Of a stretch of DNA of 64,000 nt, positions 17,130 through 26,217 are shown in pieces (position 1 is the stretch's first letter; each line of letters begins with the position of its first letter). Under the pieces are notes generated by a model. The model saw only the letters and a list, made by a program, of their open reading frames with translations, made no database searches and was not told the DNA's origin. A program made the position numbers and the translations under genes. This DNA comes from Paenarthrobacter aurescens (GTDB lineage: Bacteria; Actinomycetota; Actinomycetes; Actinomycetales; Micrococcaceae). The DNA lies in contig NZ_JAOEFX010000003.1 in NCBI RefSeq assembly GCF_025421775.1, forward strand, positions 1 to 64,000, in the 5' to 3' direction.

Positions 17130-19430
17130 TTAGTCCTTATCGTTGTTGCCGTTGCCGTTATTGCCATTGTTCCCGTTGCCGCCGTTTCCGTTACCGGAGG
17201 ACGGTGCGGGGTTCGGTGTGGTGGGTGCCGGCGTGTTGTTGCGCTGGGGGGCTGCCGTGCCCAGCAGGTTGGACGGCGGCTGCTGGAACGGATTGGTTCC
17301 GTAGGCCGGGGCAACCGACAACATGTAGTTGGTGAACTGCGGACCGGCAATCATGTAACCGTCGATGGCTTGGTAAAACTGACCGTTGACTGTCAGGTTT
17401 CGGCCCGGACGTAACTGGTCTCCCAAGGGGTCGCCGAACCATGATGCCGTTGCAAGCCCGCTGGTGTAACCGACTACCCAGGTGGAGCCATTCGAGTCGT
17501 TGGTGCCGGTCTTGGCTGCCACCGGGAAGTTCTTGGAGTTGAGGGCTGGGCGGATCAGGGAACCAGAACCTTCGTCCAGTACTTTACCCATGGCATACGC
17601 AACGCCTCGGGCAACCTCGGGCTTCACGGCGTCCTTGCAGTTTGAGGACTGGGCAGGCAGTTCAGCGCCCGACTGGTCCTTCACTGACGTGATGGCGATC
17701 GGTTCGCAGTACTTGCCGTCAGCAGCGAATGTCGCAAAAGCGGCCGCCATGGTGAGCGGTGCAGTCTGTGTTGCACCAATAAGGTTGGACAACCTCGTCA
17801 TCGGCACCTGGGGGTTCGGATCCGTGACTTTGCCGTTGTTGTCGCGTGTGGGAAGACCGCCGTGAATTCCTGTGGCATCCACGATGCCTTGGATGCCGCA
17901 CAGATCAACTTGGGCTGCCGAAGCGAATGTGGCTGTGTTGATGGAGTTTTTGAGGCCCCAGAGGACCGTCATATTTTGGTAGTACTTCGGCTCAGCGTTC
18001 TGAAGGTCGAAGCTACCTGGCACGTTCGAGTCGTAGAAGCCGTCAGTGGGTGTCGGACAGGTGTTTCTCCACGGGAAGTTCTGTGGATACTTCCTAACCG
18101 CCGCATTGACGTTCTGGTTCATCGACTTGCCCTCGTTCAGCCACTGGGCGAACGTAAACGGCTTCATCGTCGACCCAGGCTGGAAGCCGCCAATGCCGTT
18201 AAGGTCATTGCCATTGGCATCGAGGACGTCGACGTTGAAGTTTTGGGTCTGATCGAACTTGCCCTCTTGAGGCAGCCAGACAGTGTTCTGGGCCATGCTC
18301 ACGATTTGGCCCGTGCCCGGCTGGACCGACGTGATGGACGCACCCCACTTGTCAGGGTTGGCGCCCGCCGTGGCATCAACCTGCTGCTGGGCAACGGTCT
18401 GTGCGGTCGGATCGAGGGTGGTCTGGATGGTCAGGCCGCCGCGCTGGACGCGCTTGATGCGCTCTTCCTGAGTGTCGCCGTAAGCCGGGTTGTTGAAGAG
18501 CAGGTGAAGGACGTAGTCACAGAAGTACGGCGCCATGGTGGCGTAGGCGCAACCCTGACGGGCGGGCGTGACTTTAGTGGTGACCGGGGTGGCAACAGCT
18601 TCGTCGTACTCAGCCTGCGTGATCTTCCCCTGGTTGACCATGGCGGCGAGGACAAGGTCGCGGCGTTTCTTCGCGTTATCCGGGTTGGCGATGGGATCGA
18701 ATGCCGACGGGCTGTTCACGAGGCCGGCCAGGAGGGCGGCCTGCGGAAGCGTCAAGTCCTTGGCAGTGGTGCTGAAGAAGAATTTGGAGGCAGCTTCGAT
18801 TCCGTAAGCGTCACGGTTGAAGAACACGATGTTGAGGTAGCCCTCAAGGATCTGCTCCTTGGAGAACTTCTTCTCCAGCGCGATGGCGAGCTTCATTTCA
18901 CGGAGCTTGTCGCCCACGCCTTTGTCGCCACCGTTGAGCTTGACGTCTTCTTCGCGGTCGGACGCCACCAGGGACTCGTTGATGACGTTGTTCACGTACT
19001 GCTGCGTGATGGTGGACGCGCCCTGCTTGTTACCACGGGCGGTGCTCACGATGGCTCGCATGATGCCGGTGGTGTCGATGCCGCCGTGCTCATAGAAACG
19101 GCTGTCCTCGATCGCGATGACAGCGTCCTTGATGAACGGGCTCATCGAATCCAGCGGAACCTTGGTCCGGTTCTCCGCATAGATCGAGGCGATCGGCGTA
19201 CCGTCCTTCGCCAGGATCGTGGTGTTCTGGCTGGGCGGGTCCACCTGGAGTTCCGCCGGCAGAGTGTCAAAGAACTGGATTGAACCACTTGCGGCACTGC
19301 CCGAAACGGCGGCTGCGGGGACCAAAAGGCCCGCCACCAGGACGCCACAAATCGCGCTCACACCGAGGAAACCTAGAATCTTTCCGAGGGTGGTGGCAGT
19401 GTCGAATAGTGGGTTCTTGCGAGTCACCAT
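17130..19430 (-). CDS. Class A penicillin-binding protein (transglycosylase/transpeptidase)
   Basis: A 766-residue bifunctional peptidoglycan synthase. One N-terminal membrane segment (about 15-40) is followed by a GT51 domain with EDSRFYEHGGID and ASTITQQYVNN, then a transpeptidase with the nucleophile motif STMK, the SIN motif of NSINTA and KTGT. The C terminus is a low-complexity Pro then Gly/Asn tail of about 50 residues. I choose the ATG at 19430; starts further upstream would overlap the divergent DUF4177 gene. Position next to the metallophosphoesterase and the RidA/DUF4177 genes matches the ponA2 neighbourhood of mycobacteria; ponA2-like identity is inferred from this. Confidence 0.88.
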   Translation of the reverse strand: MVTRKNPLFDTATTLGKILGFLGVSAICGVLVAGLLVPAAAVSGSAASGSIQFFDTLPAELQVDPPSQNTTILAKDGTPIASIYAENRTKVPLDSMSPFIKDAVIAIEDSRFYEHGGIDTTGIMRAIVSTARGNKQGASTITQQYVNNVINESLVASDREEDVKLNGGDKGVGDKLREMKLAIALEKKFSKEQILEGYLNIVFFNRDAYGIEAASKFFFSTTAKDLTLPQAALLAGLVNSPSAFDPIANPDNAKKRRDLVLAAMVNQGKITQAEYDEAVATPVTTKVTPARQGCAYATMAPYFCDYVLHLLFNNPAYGDTQEERIKRVQRGGLTIQTTLDPTAQTVAQQQVDATAGANPDKWGASITSVQPGTGQIVSMAQNTVWLPQEGKFDQTQNFNVDVLDANGNDLNGIGGFQPGSTMKPFTFAQWLNEGKSMNQNVNAAVRKYPQNFPWRNTCPTPTDGFYDSNVPGSFDLQNAEPKYYQNMTVLWGLKNSINTATFASAAQVDLCGIQGIVDATGIHGGLPTRDNNGKVTDPNPQVPMTRLSNLIGATQTAPLTMAAAFATFAADGKYCEPIAITSVKDQSGAELPAQSSNCKDAVKPEVARGVAYAMGKVLDEGSGSLIRPALNSKNFPVAAKTGTNDSNGSTWVVGYTSGLATASWFGDPLGDQLRPGRNLTVNGQFYQAIDGYMIAGPQFTNYMLSVAPAYGTNPFQQPPSNLLGTAAPQRNNTPAPTTPNPAPSSGNGNGGNGNNGNNGNGNNDKD

Positions 19431-19467
19431 GTTTTCCACTTTACCGGCAAGGGCTAGGCTTTCTGTC

Positions 19468-19623
19468 ATGACCAAATGGGAGTACGCCACGATTCCGCTC
19501 ATTATTCACGCCACGAAGCAGATCCTGGACCAGTGGGGCGAAGACGGCTGGGAGCTTGTCCAGGTCGTCGGTGGCCCCGATGGCAAAGGCCTTGTTGCAT
19601 ACCTGAAGAGGGAGAAGCAGTAA
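19468..19623 (+). CDS. DUF4177 domain-containing small protein
   Basis: A 51-residue protein (MTKWEYATIP..., ending LKREKQ) that matches DUF4177, a small alpha/beta domain of unknown function. The pattern WEY...LDQWGEDGWELV is typical. The RidA gene starts two bases after its stop. In mycobacteria the equivalent small gene also sits next to the RidA-like gene. Confidence 0.85.
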   Translation: MTKWEYATIPLIIHATKQILDQWGEDGWELVQVVGGPDGKGLVAYLKREKQ

Positions 19624-19625
19624 CC

Positions 19626-20162
19626 ATGACCACCCCCGCAGAAACCACGTCTCCCGCGGAATCCGGCGCTCCCACGTCTGCTGTTGAGCAGCGTCTGGCC
19701 GAGCTCGGACTGACCCTCCCAGAGGTCGCAGCGCCCGTCGCGGACTACGTCCCGGCCATCGTCTCCGGCAGCTACGTTTACACCTCTGGACAGTTGCCTT
19801 TTATTAACGGCAAACTCGAAGCTACGGGCAAGGTCTCGCTCGGTGAGTTGGGCACTTCCGACGAACCCACTGTTGATCCCGAAGACGCCAAACGCTACGC
19901 CGCCGTCTGCGCCATCAATGCCCTCGCAGCAGTCAAGAGCGTCATCGGCGACCTCGACCGCATCACCCGCATCGTCAAGGTCGTCGGGTTTGTTTCCTCC
20001 GACCCCACCTTCACCGGCCAGCCCGGCGTCATCAACGGTGCGTCCGAACTCCTCGGCCAGGTCCTTGGCGACGCCGGCAAGCACGCACGCTCCGCCGTCG
20101 GCGTCTCTGTCCTGCCGCTCGACTCTCCTGTTGAAGTCGAGCTCATTGCTGAATTCAGCTAA
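19626..20162 (+). CDS. RidA family protein (YjgF/YER057c/UK114-like)
   Basis: A 178-residue protein whose region from about residue 35 matches RidA enzymes that hydrolyse reactive enamine/imine intermediates: SGSYVYTSGQLPF, later CAINALAAVKS and the C-terminal VEVELIAEF. The N-terminal 30 residues are Pro/Thr/Ser-rich and not part of the fold. The longer form corresponds to the actinobacterial branch beside DUF4177. Part of a compact plus-strand run with DUF4177 and NUDIX. Confidence 0.85.
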   Translation: MTTPAETTSPAESGAPTSAVEQRLAELGLTLPEVAAPVADYVPAIVSGSYVYTSGQLPFINGKLEATGKVSLGELGTSDEPTVDPEDAKRYAAVCAINALAAVKSVIGDLDRITRIVKVVGFVSSDPTFTGQPGVINGASELLGQVLGDAGKHARSAVGVSVLPLDSPVEVELIAEFS

Positions 20163-20179
20163 GGAACCGGTTCACCCAA

Positions 20180-21091
20180 TTGCCGCAGCTTGCCCGCCGC
20201 CTGTTTGTACTGCCCCCCGAACTCGAAGGGGCAGCACGAAACTGGCTTGAGCTCGGCGAGCGGACCCCCAGGGCCGCCCGCTACGCATCATCCGTTGTGC
20301 TTTTGCGCGACTCGCCCACCGGTTTGGAAACCTGGCTTGGTTACAGGCCGGGGTCCTCACCGTTGGGCGTTGTCGCGTTCCCGGGCGGATCCCTGGACCC
20401 GTCCGACGACGACCCCGTGGGTTGGTTGGGCCCCTCACCCCAGCAGTGGGCAGAGCACTTGGGAACGGACGACGTCGGACTCGCCCGCCGTCACGTGGTG
20501 GGCGCCATCCGTGAACTTTTCGAGGAAACCGGCGTCCTGCTCGCCGGACCTGACGCTTCGTCCACGGTTGAAGCGAACTCGACAGTTGACTGGATGCGCG
20601 CCCGCGAAGCCGTGGCAGCACAGGAGAAGTCCTTCACGGAGATGCTCTCCAAACGTGGCCTCTCCCTCCGCACTGACTTGTTGAAGCCCCTGGTGAACTG
20701 GCTCAGCCCGGATTTTGCGCACACCCGCTTCAACACGCGCTATTTCGCGGCGACTGTCCCCGTGAACCAGCAGCCCAGCATCCTCGGGAGCAAGGGCGTA
20801 TGGGGGCGCTGGGTTACCGCGGCCGAAGCGATCGCCCTCAGGGAGACCCCGGCGCTCGGAGACGAAGTAGGCCAGCAGAACACAGTCGGCCTCACCCTCG
20901 GCCAACTGTTGGTTCCCGGTTCAGAAATCATGCTCGAGAAAATGGCTGCCTCCAATGGCTGCATCGCCTACCTGAGCTACAAGCGCAAAGCGCATGTGTA
21001 CCAGGCGAAGTTGGTGGACGAGGGCGGAGTCCTGATGCTCGAGGTCGAAGCAGCAAGGACCGTCGCGGGGGAGCCCCAACGGGAACGCTAA
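20180..21091 (+). CDS. NUDIX hydrolase with a long insertion in the NUDIX box
   Basis: A 303-residue protein. FPGG and the NUDIX core RELFEETGVLL are separated by about 45 residues, as in the NUDT7/NUDT19-like branch, rather than in the compact GX5EX7REUXEEXGU box. The substrate is not clear. The start is a TTG at 20180, 17 bases past the RidA stop, with AAGGA about 14 bases upstream; no better in-frame start exists before the conserved region. Confidence 0.75.
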   Translation: MPQLARRLFVLPPELEGAARNWLELGERTPRAARYASSVVLLRDSPTGLETWLGYRPGSSPLGVVAFPGGSLDPSDDDPVGWLGPSPQQWAEHLGTDDVGLARRHVVGAIRELFEETGVLLAGPDASSTVEANSTVDWMRAREAVAAQEKSFTEMLSKRGLSLRTDLLKPLVNWLSPDFAHTRFNTRYFAATVPVNQQPSILGSKGVWGRWVTAAEAIALRETPALGDEVGQQNTVGLTLGQLLVPGSEIMLEKMAASNGCIAYLSYKRKAHVYQAKLVDEGGVLMLEVEAARTVAGEPQRER

Positions 21092-21102
21092 AGCCCCATT
21101 CC

Positions 21103-21180
21103 GACGCTCTCTCACCGATCGCCTTTTTGAGTGGGTCGCTCTCTCACCTCCCGTTGTGTTTGGGCGAACGCTCGCTCACT
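21103..21180. repeat. 32-bp-period repeat, locus A (three units)
   Basis: The core GCTCTCTCACC begins at 21106 and 21138, with a third variant GCTCGCTCACT at 21170: an exact 32-bp period with differing sequence between cores. It lies between the convergent NUDIX and WYL genes. Confidence 0.75.
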
Positions 21181-22153
21181 TTCTGTCGGTAGCCGTAGCC
21201 GGTACGTCGTTTATCGCTCGAAGGTAGACGTCTGCGAGATGCCTTAAGTGGGGTACCAGGGCAGCTGGCGACTCGACTGTGAAATCCATGCCCAGCATGC
21301 CGATGTAGGCGGCGATGGTTTCGAGGCTGTCGGCGCCAGTGACCAAGACGGACTCGGTATCGGAGATCGATTCCACCACCCCCACAGCGTGGTTGATTCG
21401 AGCCAGGACCGCTTCTGCAGGAGCAGCTACGCGAAGGCGGGCATGCACTTTCCAACCGCTGGCGGCGATCGATTGCATCGCGAACGCGGTGTAGTCACCG
21501 CCCGGCAGGGGTAACGGGGAGAACCGACGGCGGGTACGCATCCGCGGTTCAATCCAGTCTGCGCGGAAGACGCCCCATTCATCAGAGGCAGGGTCACGCC
21601 CCACGAGGTACCAGCGCCGTTGCCAACTCAGCAGACGGTAAGGTTCCACAAGCCTGGACGTACCTCGGTCATCGAACCTGAACCACTCGACGTCGCGGAT
21701 CGCTGCTGCAATTGCGGCGAGAACGGAAGGGTTGACCTCAGGGTCGGGCGCATCCGTTCCGTTGTTCTCTGGCGCGCGGTCCACTGTTGATAGCGCCGCA
21801 ACAGTTGGCCGCAGTCTTGATGGCAGCACCTGCTCGAGTTTTGCGAGGGCGCGGGCGCTGGATTCGGCGATGCCGGCGATACCCGTTGCCGAGCGTAGGC
21901 CAATAGCGACGGCGACGGCTTCCTCGTCGTCGAGGAGGAGTGGAGGGAGCTTGCCGCCGGCCCCGAGGCGATAGCCGCCTGCTGTCCCGCGGGTAGCGTC
22001 CACGGGGTAGCCCAGTTCCCGCAATCTGTCGATGTCCTTGCGAACGGTGCGCGTGGAAATGCCCAGGCGCGCGGCGAGGTCCGTGCCGGTCCAATCGGGC
22101 CGCGACTGCAAGAGGGAAAGGAGGGCCAGGAGGCGTTCAGCAGTAGAAGACAT
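21176..22153 (-). CDS. YafY-type regulator with HTH and WYL domains
   Basis: A 325-residue DeoR-like regulator. The N-terminal helix-turn-helix includes GTDLAARLGISTRTVRKDIDRLRELG (given here as two overlapping elements: the recognition part is ISTRTVRKDI). A GGYRLGAGGKLPPL linker follows and the WYL ligand-sensing domain contains RRWYLVG. Such proteins sense small ligands or nucleic acids. It is divergent from the epoxide hydrolase gene, and the palindrome at 22176-22194 in the 63-bp gap is a good candidate for its operator. Confidence 0.85.
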   Translation of the reverse strand: MSSTAERLLALLSLLQSRPDWTGTDLAARLGISTRTVRKDIDRLRELGYPVDATRGTAGGYRLGAGGKLPPLLLDDEEAVAVAIGLRSATGIAGIAESSARALAKLEQVLPSRLRPTVAALSTVDRAPENNGTDAPDPEVNPSVLAAIAAAIRDVEWFRFDDRGTSRLVEPYRLLSWQRRWYLVGRDPASDEWGVFRADWIEPRMRTRRRFSPLPLPGGDYTAFAMQSIAASGWKVHARLRVAAPAEAVLARINHAVGVVESISDTESVLVTGADSLETIAAYIGMLGMDFTVESPAALVPHLRHLADVYLRAINDVPATATDRK

Positions 22154-22175
22154 CGGGTGAGATTCCTGCTTCCTT

Positions 22176-22194
22176 TAGGAAGAAAACGTTCCTA
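22176..22194. promoter_or_regulatory. Candidate operator of the WYL regulator
   Basis: TAGGAA-N7-TTCCTA is a perfect inverted repeat between the divergent WYL regulator and epoxide hydrolase genes, 22 bases from the regulator start. An overlapping smaller palindrome, TTCCTTTAGGAA, lies just to its left. Confidence 0.5.
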
Positions 22195-22216
22195 TATCCA
22201 CCGTATCGTCGAAAAC

Positions 22217-23371
22217 ATGGAGAACAACACAGACACGAGAATTGATATCCGCGACTTTCACCTGGACGTTTCCCAGGCCGAGCTCGACGACCTGCTGGAG
22301 CGACTCGCAAGGACCCGCCTGCCCCAAGCAGCACCAGTTGACGACTGGGACGCCGGTACCCCGAACTCCTATCTTCGCGATGCCGTGGACGCGTGGACCA
22401 CCAGCTTTGACTGGCGGACCCAGGAAGCGCGCATCAACGCCGTTCCGCACTTCACCACCGAGATCGACGGACAGCACTTCCACTTCATCCATGTACGTTC
22501 ACCACATGCGGGAGCTACGCCGCTGCTCCTGGCACACACCTACCCCGGTTCATCCGTCGACTACCTCGACATGATCGATGAACTTACCGATCCCATGGCG
22601 CACGGCGGCCGGGCTGAGGACGCCTTCGACGTCGTGATCCCGGATGCCCCTGGCTATGGATTTTCCAATCCCGTGGTTGAGACAGGATGGAACACTGCAC
22701 GCGTGGCCCGAGCCTATGACGCTCTCATGCGCGGGCTTGGCTACACCCACTACGGTATTCACGGTTCTGACAACGGCGCGATGGTGGCCCGGGAGCTCGG
22801 TCTCTTGAACCCGGACGGATTCCTTGGCCTCCACGTGTTGCAGCTTTTCTCGTTCCCATCCGGTGACCCGGCCGAGTTCGAGAAGCTCGAACCGCAAGAC
22901 TACGCAGGTCTTGAGCACATAGAGTGGTTCCAGTCGGTCGGGGGCTACAACACCATGAACGCCAGCCGGCCGCAGACGGTGGCGGTGGGACTGAGCGACT
23001 CGCCGGTGGGACTCTTGGCCTACAGCGAGCTGTTCAACTCGTTCGGCAACGGCACGTCGCTCGTCCCGCTCGAGAAGATCCTCACCGAGGTCACTGTGAA
23101 CTGGTTCGCAAACGCTGCGGCAGGCATGAGCCGAAGCTATCTGGACAACGCACGTAGCCAGGCCGGGCCACAGGTGAACACTGCGCCCACCGGCGTCGCG
23201 GTCTTCAAGGACGATTTCCAAACGATCCGTGTTTTTGCCGAGCGGGATAACTCCAACATCGTGCATTGGAGTCGGTTCGAGGAGGGTGGGCACTTCGCCG
23301 CCGTGGAAGTGCCATCGCTGGTTGCCGGCGACATTCGCGCATTCTTCGCGACGGTTCGCGCCGGGCAGTGA
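22217..23371 (+). CDS. Epoxide hydrolase family protein (EHN-type alpha/beta hydrolase)
   Basis: A 384-residue hydrolase. The N-terminal EHN domain (FHLDVSQAELDDLLERLA) is followed by an alpha/beta-hydrolase fold. The oxyanion-hole motif, HGWPGS in most relatives, is HTYPGS here. The nucleophile elbow is GSDNGA with Asp, and a C-terminal catalytic His is in EGGHFAA. ATG at 22217 is preferred over an earlier in-frame ATG because the EHN domain starts there. Divergent from a WYL regulator that may control it. Confidence 0.82.
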   Translation: MENNTDTRIDIRDFHLDVSQAELDDLLERLARTRLPQAAPVDDWDAGTPNSYLRDAVDAWTTSFDWRTQEARINAVPHFTTEIDGQHFHFIHVRSPHAGATPLLLAHTYPGSSVDYLDMIDELTDPMAHGGRAEDAFDVVIPDAPGYGFSNPVVETGWNTARVARAYDALMRGLGYTHYGIHGSDNGAMVARELGLLNPDGFLGLHVLQLFSFPSGDPAEFEKLEPQDYAGLEHIEWFQSVGGYNTMNASRPQTVAVGLSDSPVGLLAYSELFNSFGNGTSLVPLEKILTEVTVNWFANAAAGMSRSYLDNARSQAGPQVNTAPTGVAVFKDDFQTIRVFAERDNSNIVHWSRFEEGGHFAAVEVPSLVAGDIRAFFATVRAGQ

Positions 23372-23392
23372 CTCAGAAATCCGACTGGCACG

Positions 23393-23428
23393 AAAAAGCC
23401 GCCCCGGTGAGAACCGGGGCGGCTTTTT
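23393..23428. terminator. Bidirectional intrinsic terminator
   Basis: AAAAAGCCGCCCCGGT and ACCGGGGCGGCTTTTT form a perfect stem with a four-base loop (GAGA). It serves the convergent epoxide hydrolase and Crp genes. Confidence 0.95.
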
Positions 23429-23437
23429 CGCGGCTGT

Positions 23438-24115
23438 TTAGCGGGAGCGCTGGCGGAGGCGCTGCATGTCGAGGATAACCACAGCGCGGGCTTCGAGGCG
23501 GAGCCATCCGCGCTGGACGAACTCGGCCAGTGCCTTGTTCACGGTTTCGCGGGAAGCTCCAACCAGCTGGGCCAGTTCTTCCTGCGTGAGCTCGTGGGCA
23601 ACCAGGACGCCGTCGGTGGCCGGACGGCCGAAGCGGTCGGCCAGGTCCAGGAGAGCCTTGGCAACACGGCCCGGAACGTCCGAGAAGACGAGGTCGGACA
23701 GGGAGTCGTTGGTGCGACGGAGGCGGCGGGCCAGAGCCTGCAGCAGCTGCGCGGAAACCTCGGGGCGGGTGCGGAGCAGCGCGTTGAGGCTCTCGTTCTT
23801 GAGACCGGCCAGACGGGTTTCCGAAACAGCCGTAGCCGTAGCGGTACGCGGGCTGGGGTCGAACAACGCCATTTCGCCGAAGAGCTCACCCGGGCCGAGT
23901 ATGGCCAGCAGGGACTCGCGACCGTCGGGGGACGTGCGGCCGAGCTTTACCTTGCCGGAAACGATGAAGTAGAGCTGGTCACCCTGGTCACCTTCGCGGA
24001 ACACCGAAGCCCCACGTGAAAGGTCCACCTCGGTGAGTTCGTCCGTCAGCAAGCGGAATGCGTCGTCGTCAAGGGTGGCGAAGAGGGGTGCGCGGCGCAA
24101 TACCTCGATGTCCAT
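23438..24115 (-). CDS. Crp/Fnr family regulator (GlxR/CRP-type)
   Basis: A 225-residue cAMP-responsive regulator like GlxR of Corynebacterium and CRP of M. tuberculosis. The cyclic-nucleotide pocket has GELFGEMALFDPSPRTATA with the Arg-Thr pair that contacts cAMP. The C-terminal winged helix has ELTQEELAQLVGASRETVNKAL. The region upstream has a weak half-symmetric site at 24181-24196 (TGTGACGTACTTGGCA) that could be autoregulatory. Divergent from the MarP-like protease gene. Confidence 0.9.
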   Translation of the reverse strand: MDIEVLRRAPLFATLDDDAFRLLTDELTEVDLSRGASVFREGDQGDQLYFIVSGKVKLGRTSPDGRESLLAILGPGELFGEMALFDPSPRTATATAVSETRLAGLKNESLNALLRTRPEVSAQLLQALARRLRRTNDSLSDLVFSDVPGRVAKALLDLADRFGRPATDGVLVAHELTQEELAQLVGASRETVNKALAEFVQRGWLRLEARAVVILDMQRLRQRSR

Positions 24116-24349
24116 GAAATCTCCTGAATATAAGTTTCGGTCGTGGCGCTCAGGCCATTGTTTCAGAATTTTTCAGCTTCTGTGACGTACTTGGCACGTG
24201 AAACGCTGAAACTACGCGGGTTTTGGGGTATCCAGCCCCCGTTGTAGCCCTTCGAAGGGGCATTACAGCCCCCGTATCGTGACCGGACTAACGGTTTGCT
24301 GTCAGGGTGGACATCTAGAATTGACGCTACCCGGCTACGAGGAGCATTG

Positions 24350-25534
24350 GTGTTTGGCTTGACGATATTGGATTTGGCGTTGATCTTGATGCTGCTTTCC
24401 TACCTGATCTATGGCCTCCGCAACGGCTTTATGGTCACACTGGGCGGAATCGCAGGATTCGTCGTCGGAGCCATTGCGGCTTTCATGGCCGTGCCGCTCG
24501 TCAGCGGCTGGGTGACCGACAGCGGCTGGAGGCTGACTGCCACAGTGGGCGCCGCCGTCGTACTTATCGCATTGGGCCACGGGCTCGGCACCATGATTGG
24601 GCGCAAAGTCCGCCACGCCGTACGAATCAAGCCGCTGCATGCAGTGGACCGGTTGATTGGCGGGGCAGTGAGCATAGTGGTTGCTGCGTTGGTGATGTCC
24701 ATGTTGGCGTTCAGCGTCAGTTCGCTGGGTGTGCCTTTCGTCTCACAACAGCTGGCCGAGTCCAGGGTCATCCGCTACATCGACACTGTGACGCCCACGC
24801 CGGTGAAGACCACCATGGCGCAGCTGCGGTCCACAGTGATCGGCGACGGCATTCCCAAGCTCATCGAGGGCATCGGGCCAGCCACCCCAGTGCCGGTTCC
24901 CAACGCATCCACTGACACCCCGGCACTGAACCAGGCCGCCGAATCGGTCCTCAAAATCGCGGGTACCGCCTTCGAATGTGGCCAGAACCAGACCGGGTCC
25001 GGATTCGTCGTTTCTCCCGGGCGAGTCGTGACCAATGCGCACGTCGTTGCGGGCGTGTCGCAGCCGGTGGTTGAAGTTCCCGACGGCGGTGCGTTGCCGG
25101 GTCAGGTGGTCTACTTCGACCCGCAGCGAGATATCGCAGTCCTGGCCGTGGACGGACTGCAGTCCAACCCGCTGCGGATGAGCGCCGACCTCCCCGAAGG
25201 CAGTCCGGCAGCTTTCGCCGGGTACCCACACGGCGGTCCTTTCCAGTCAAAGCCGGCCACCGTGCAAGGAATTTCGACCATCCTGGTCCCGGATATTTAT
25301 GGCGACAACCCTTCTCCTGAGCTCGTCTATAAGCTGGCCGGTGACGTGCAGCCTGGTAACTCCGGGGGCCCGCTGTTGACCATGCAGGGCGAGGTTGCCG
25401 GGCTGATCTTCGCCAAGACCACCACCGATGCCGCCCTTGGCTTCGCGCTCACCATGGCAGATCTGGAGCCCGTGGCGGCGCAGGCTCCCGGCCTCAGCAA
25501 CCCGGTCTCGCCCGGCCAGTGCACCCGTAAGTAG
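24350..25534 (+). CDS. marP: MarP-type membrane serine protease (CvpA domain plus trypsin-like domain)
   Basis: A 394-residue protease, near the length of M. tuberculosis MarP. Four N-terminal membrane segments form a CvpA-like domain (LLSYLIYGLRNGFMVTLGG), followed by a periplasmic chymotrypsin fold with the catalytic His in TNAHVVAG, Asp in RDIAVLAV and Ser in QPGNSGGPLL. Two cysteines at the edges of the protease domain (FECGQ and GQCTRK) could form the known stabilising disulphide. GTG at 24350 is chosen because GGAG lies five bases upstream. MarP protects mycobacteria from acid and oxidative stress; the same role here is inferred. Confidence 0.87.
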   Translation: MFGLTILDLALILMLLSYLIYGLRNGFMVTLGGIAGFVVGAIAAFMAVPLVSGWVTDSGWRLTATVGAAVVLIALGHGLGTMIGRKVRHAVRIKPLHAVDRLIGGAVSIVVAALVMSMLAFSVSSLGVPFVSQQLAESRVIRYIDTVTPTPVKTTMAQLRSTVIGDGIPKLIEGIGPATPVPVPNASTDTPALNQAAESVLKIAGTAFECGQNQTGSGFVVSPGRVVTNAHVVAGVSQPVVEVPDGGALPGQVVYFDPQRDIAVLAVDGLQSNPLRMSADLPEGSPAAFAGYPHGGPFQSKPATVQGISTILVPDIYGDNPSPELVYKLAGDVQPGNSGGPLLTMQGEVAGLIFAKTTTDAALGFALTMADLEPVAAQAPGLSNPVSPGQCTRK

Positions 25535-25539
25535 CGGAC

Positions 25540-25617
25540 GCGCTCTCACCTTCTGGCGCGTTTCGGCGGGCCCTCTCTCACATCGTGAGCGTTTTGAGCC
25601 CACGCTCTCTCATCTCT
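25540..25617. repeat. 32-bp-period repeat, locus B (three units)
   Basis: Cores GCTCTCACC at about 25542 (two bases shorter), CCTCTCTCACA at 25572 and GCTCTCTCATC at 25604 keep the 32-bp phase seen at locus A. It lies between marP and aroQ. Confidence 0.7.
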
Positions 25618-25663
25618 TGGGCACGATTCCCAGGCGCCCTCCTGCCGCTATAGATTGGGAGCC

Positions 25664-26140
25664 ATGACTGAAGCCACTCCCGCCACCGAAACCGGTCGCG
25701 GCACCATCCTTGTGATCAACGGCCCCAACTTGAACCTGCTCGGCACACGCGAGCCGGAGAAGTACGGCACGTCAACTTTGGCCGACGTCGAGCAACTCGC
25801 CATGACAGCGGCTGCAGCCCATGGCTTCACCGTTGACTGTGTGCAGTCGAACCACGAGGGCGATCTCCTGGACGCCATCCATGCCGCGCGTGGCACAGCG
25901 GTCGGGATTGTCATCAACGCGGGGGCCTACACGCACACGTCCGTGGCACTTCGCGACGCCCTCGCGGCGGTGCAGCTTCCCGCCGTCGAGGTCCACATCA
26001 CCAACGTCCACCAGCGCGAAGAATTCCGCCACCACTCGTACCTGTCGGGCGTGTGCACCGCGATCATAGTCGGCGCTGGAGTGTTGGGCTACAAGCTGGC
26101 CATCGACTACCTGGCAGATGCGGTCCAAAGCGCGCGGTAG
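25664..26140 (+). CDS. aroQ: Type II 3-dehydroquinate dehydratase
   Basis: A 158-residue enzyme of the shikimate pathway: reversible dehydration of 3-dehydroquinate. Visible signatures are [14 protein letters not shown] with the catalytic Tyr a few residues on (KYGTST), [26 protein letters not shown] and [22 protein letters not shown] at 25664 has GGGAG three bases upstream. It stands alone between two 32-bp-period repeat loci of opposite orientation. Confidence 0.95.
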   Translation: MTEATPATETGRGTILVINGPNLNLLGTREPEKYGTSTLADVEQLAMTAAAAHGFTVDCVQSNHEGDLLDAIHAARGTAVGIVINAGAYTHTSVALRDALAAVQLPAVEVHITNVHQREEFRHHSYLSGVCTAIIVGAGVLGYKLAIDYLADAVQSAR

Positions 26141-26217
26141 GTGAGCGTGCGTTCCCGGGAACCCCTTCGTAGGTGAGAGAGGATCCCCGGGAATGCTGCG
26201 ATAGGTGAGAGAGCGTC
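26139..26217. repeat. 32-bp-period repeat, locus C (three units, inverted)
   Basis: Cores GGTGAG beginning at 26140, 26172 and 26204 lie exactly 32 bp apart; the last reads GGTGAGAGAGCGTC. Orientation is opposite to locus B. It lies between convergent aroQ and the alpha-galactosidase gene, touching both stop codons. Confidence 0.75.

Noticed and set aside
17862..19283. 473-residue plus-strand frame inside the PBP gene
   Set aside because: Shadow frame of a conserved minus-strand gene with GT51 and transpeptidase motifs.
24181..24196. Crp/GlxR autoregulatory site
   Set aside because: Only the left half (TGTGA) matches; right half TGGCA is weak. Mentioned in the Crp entry but not called.
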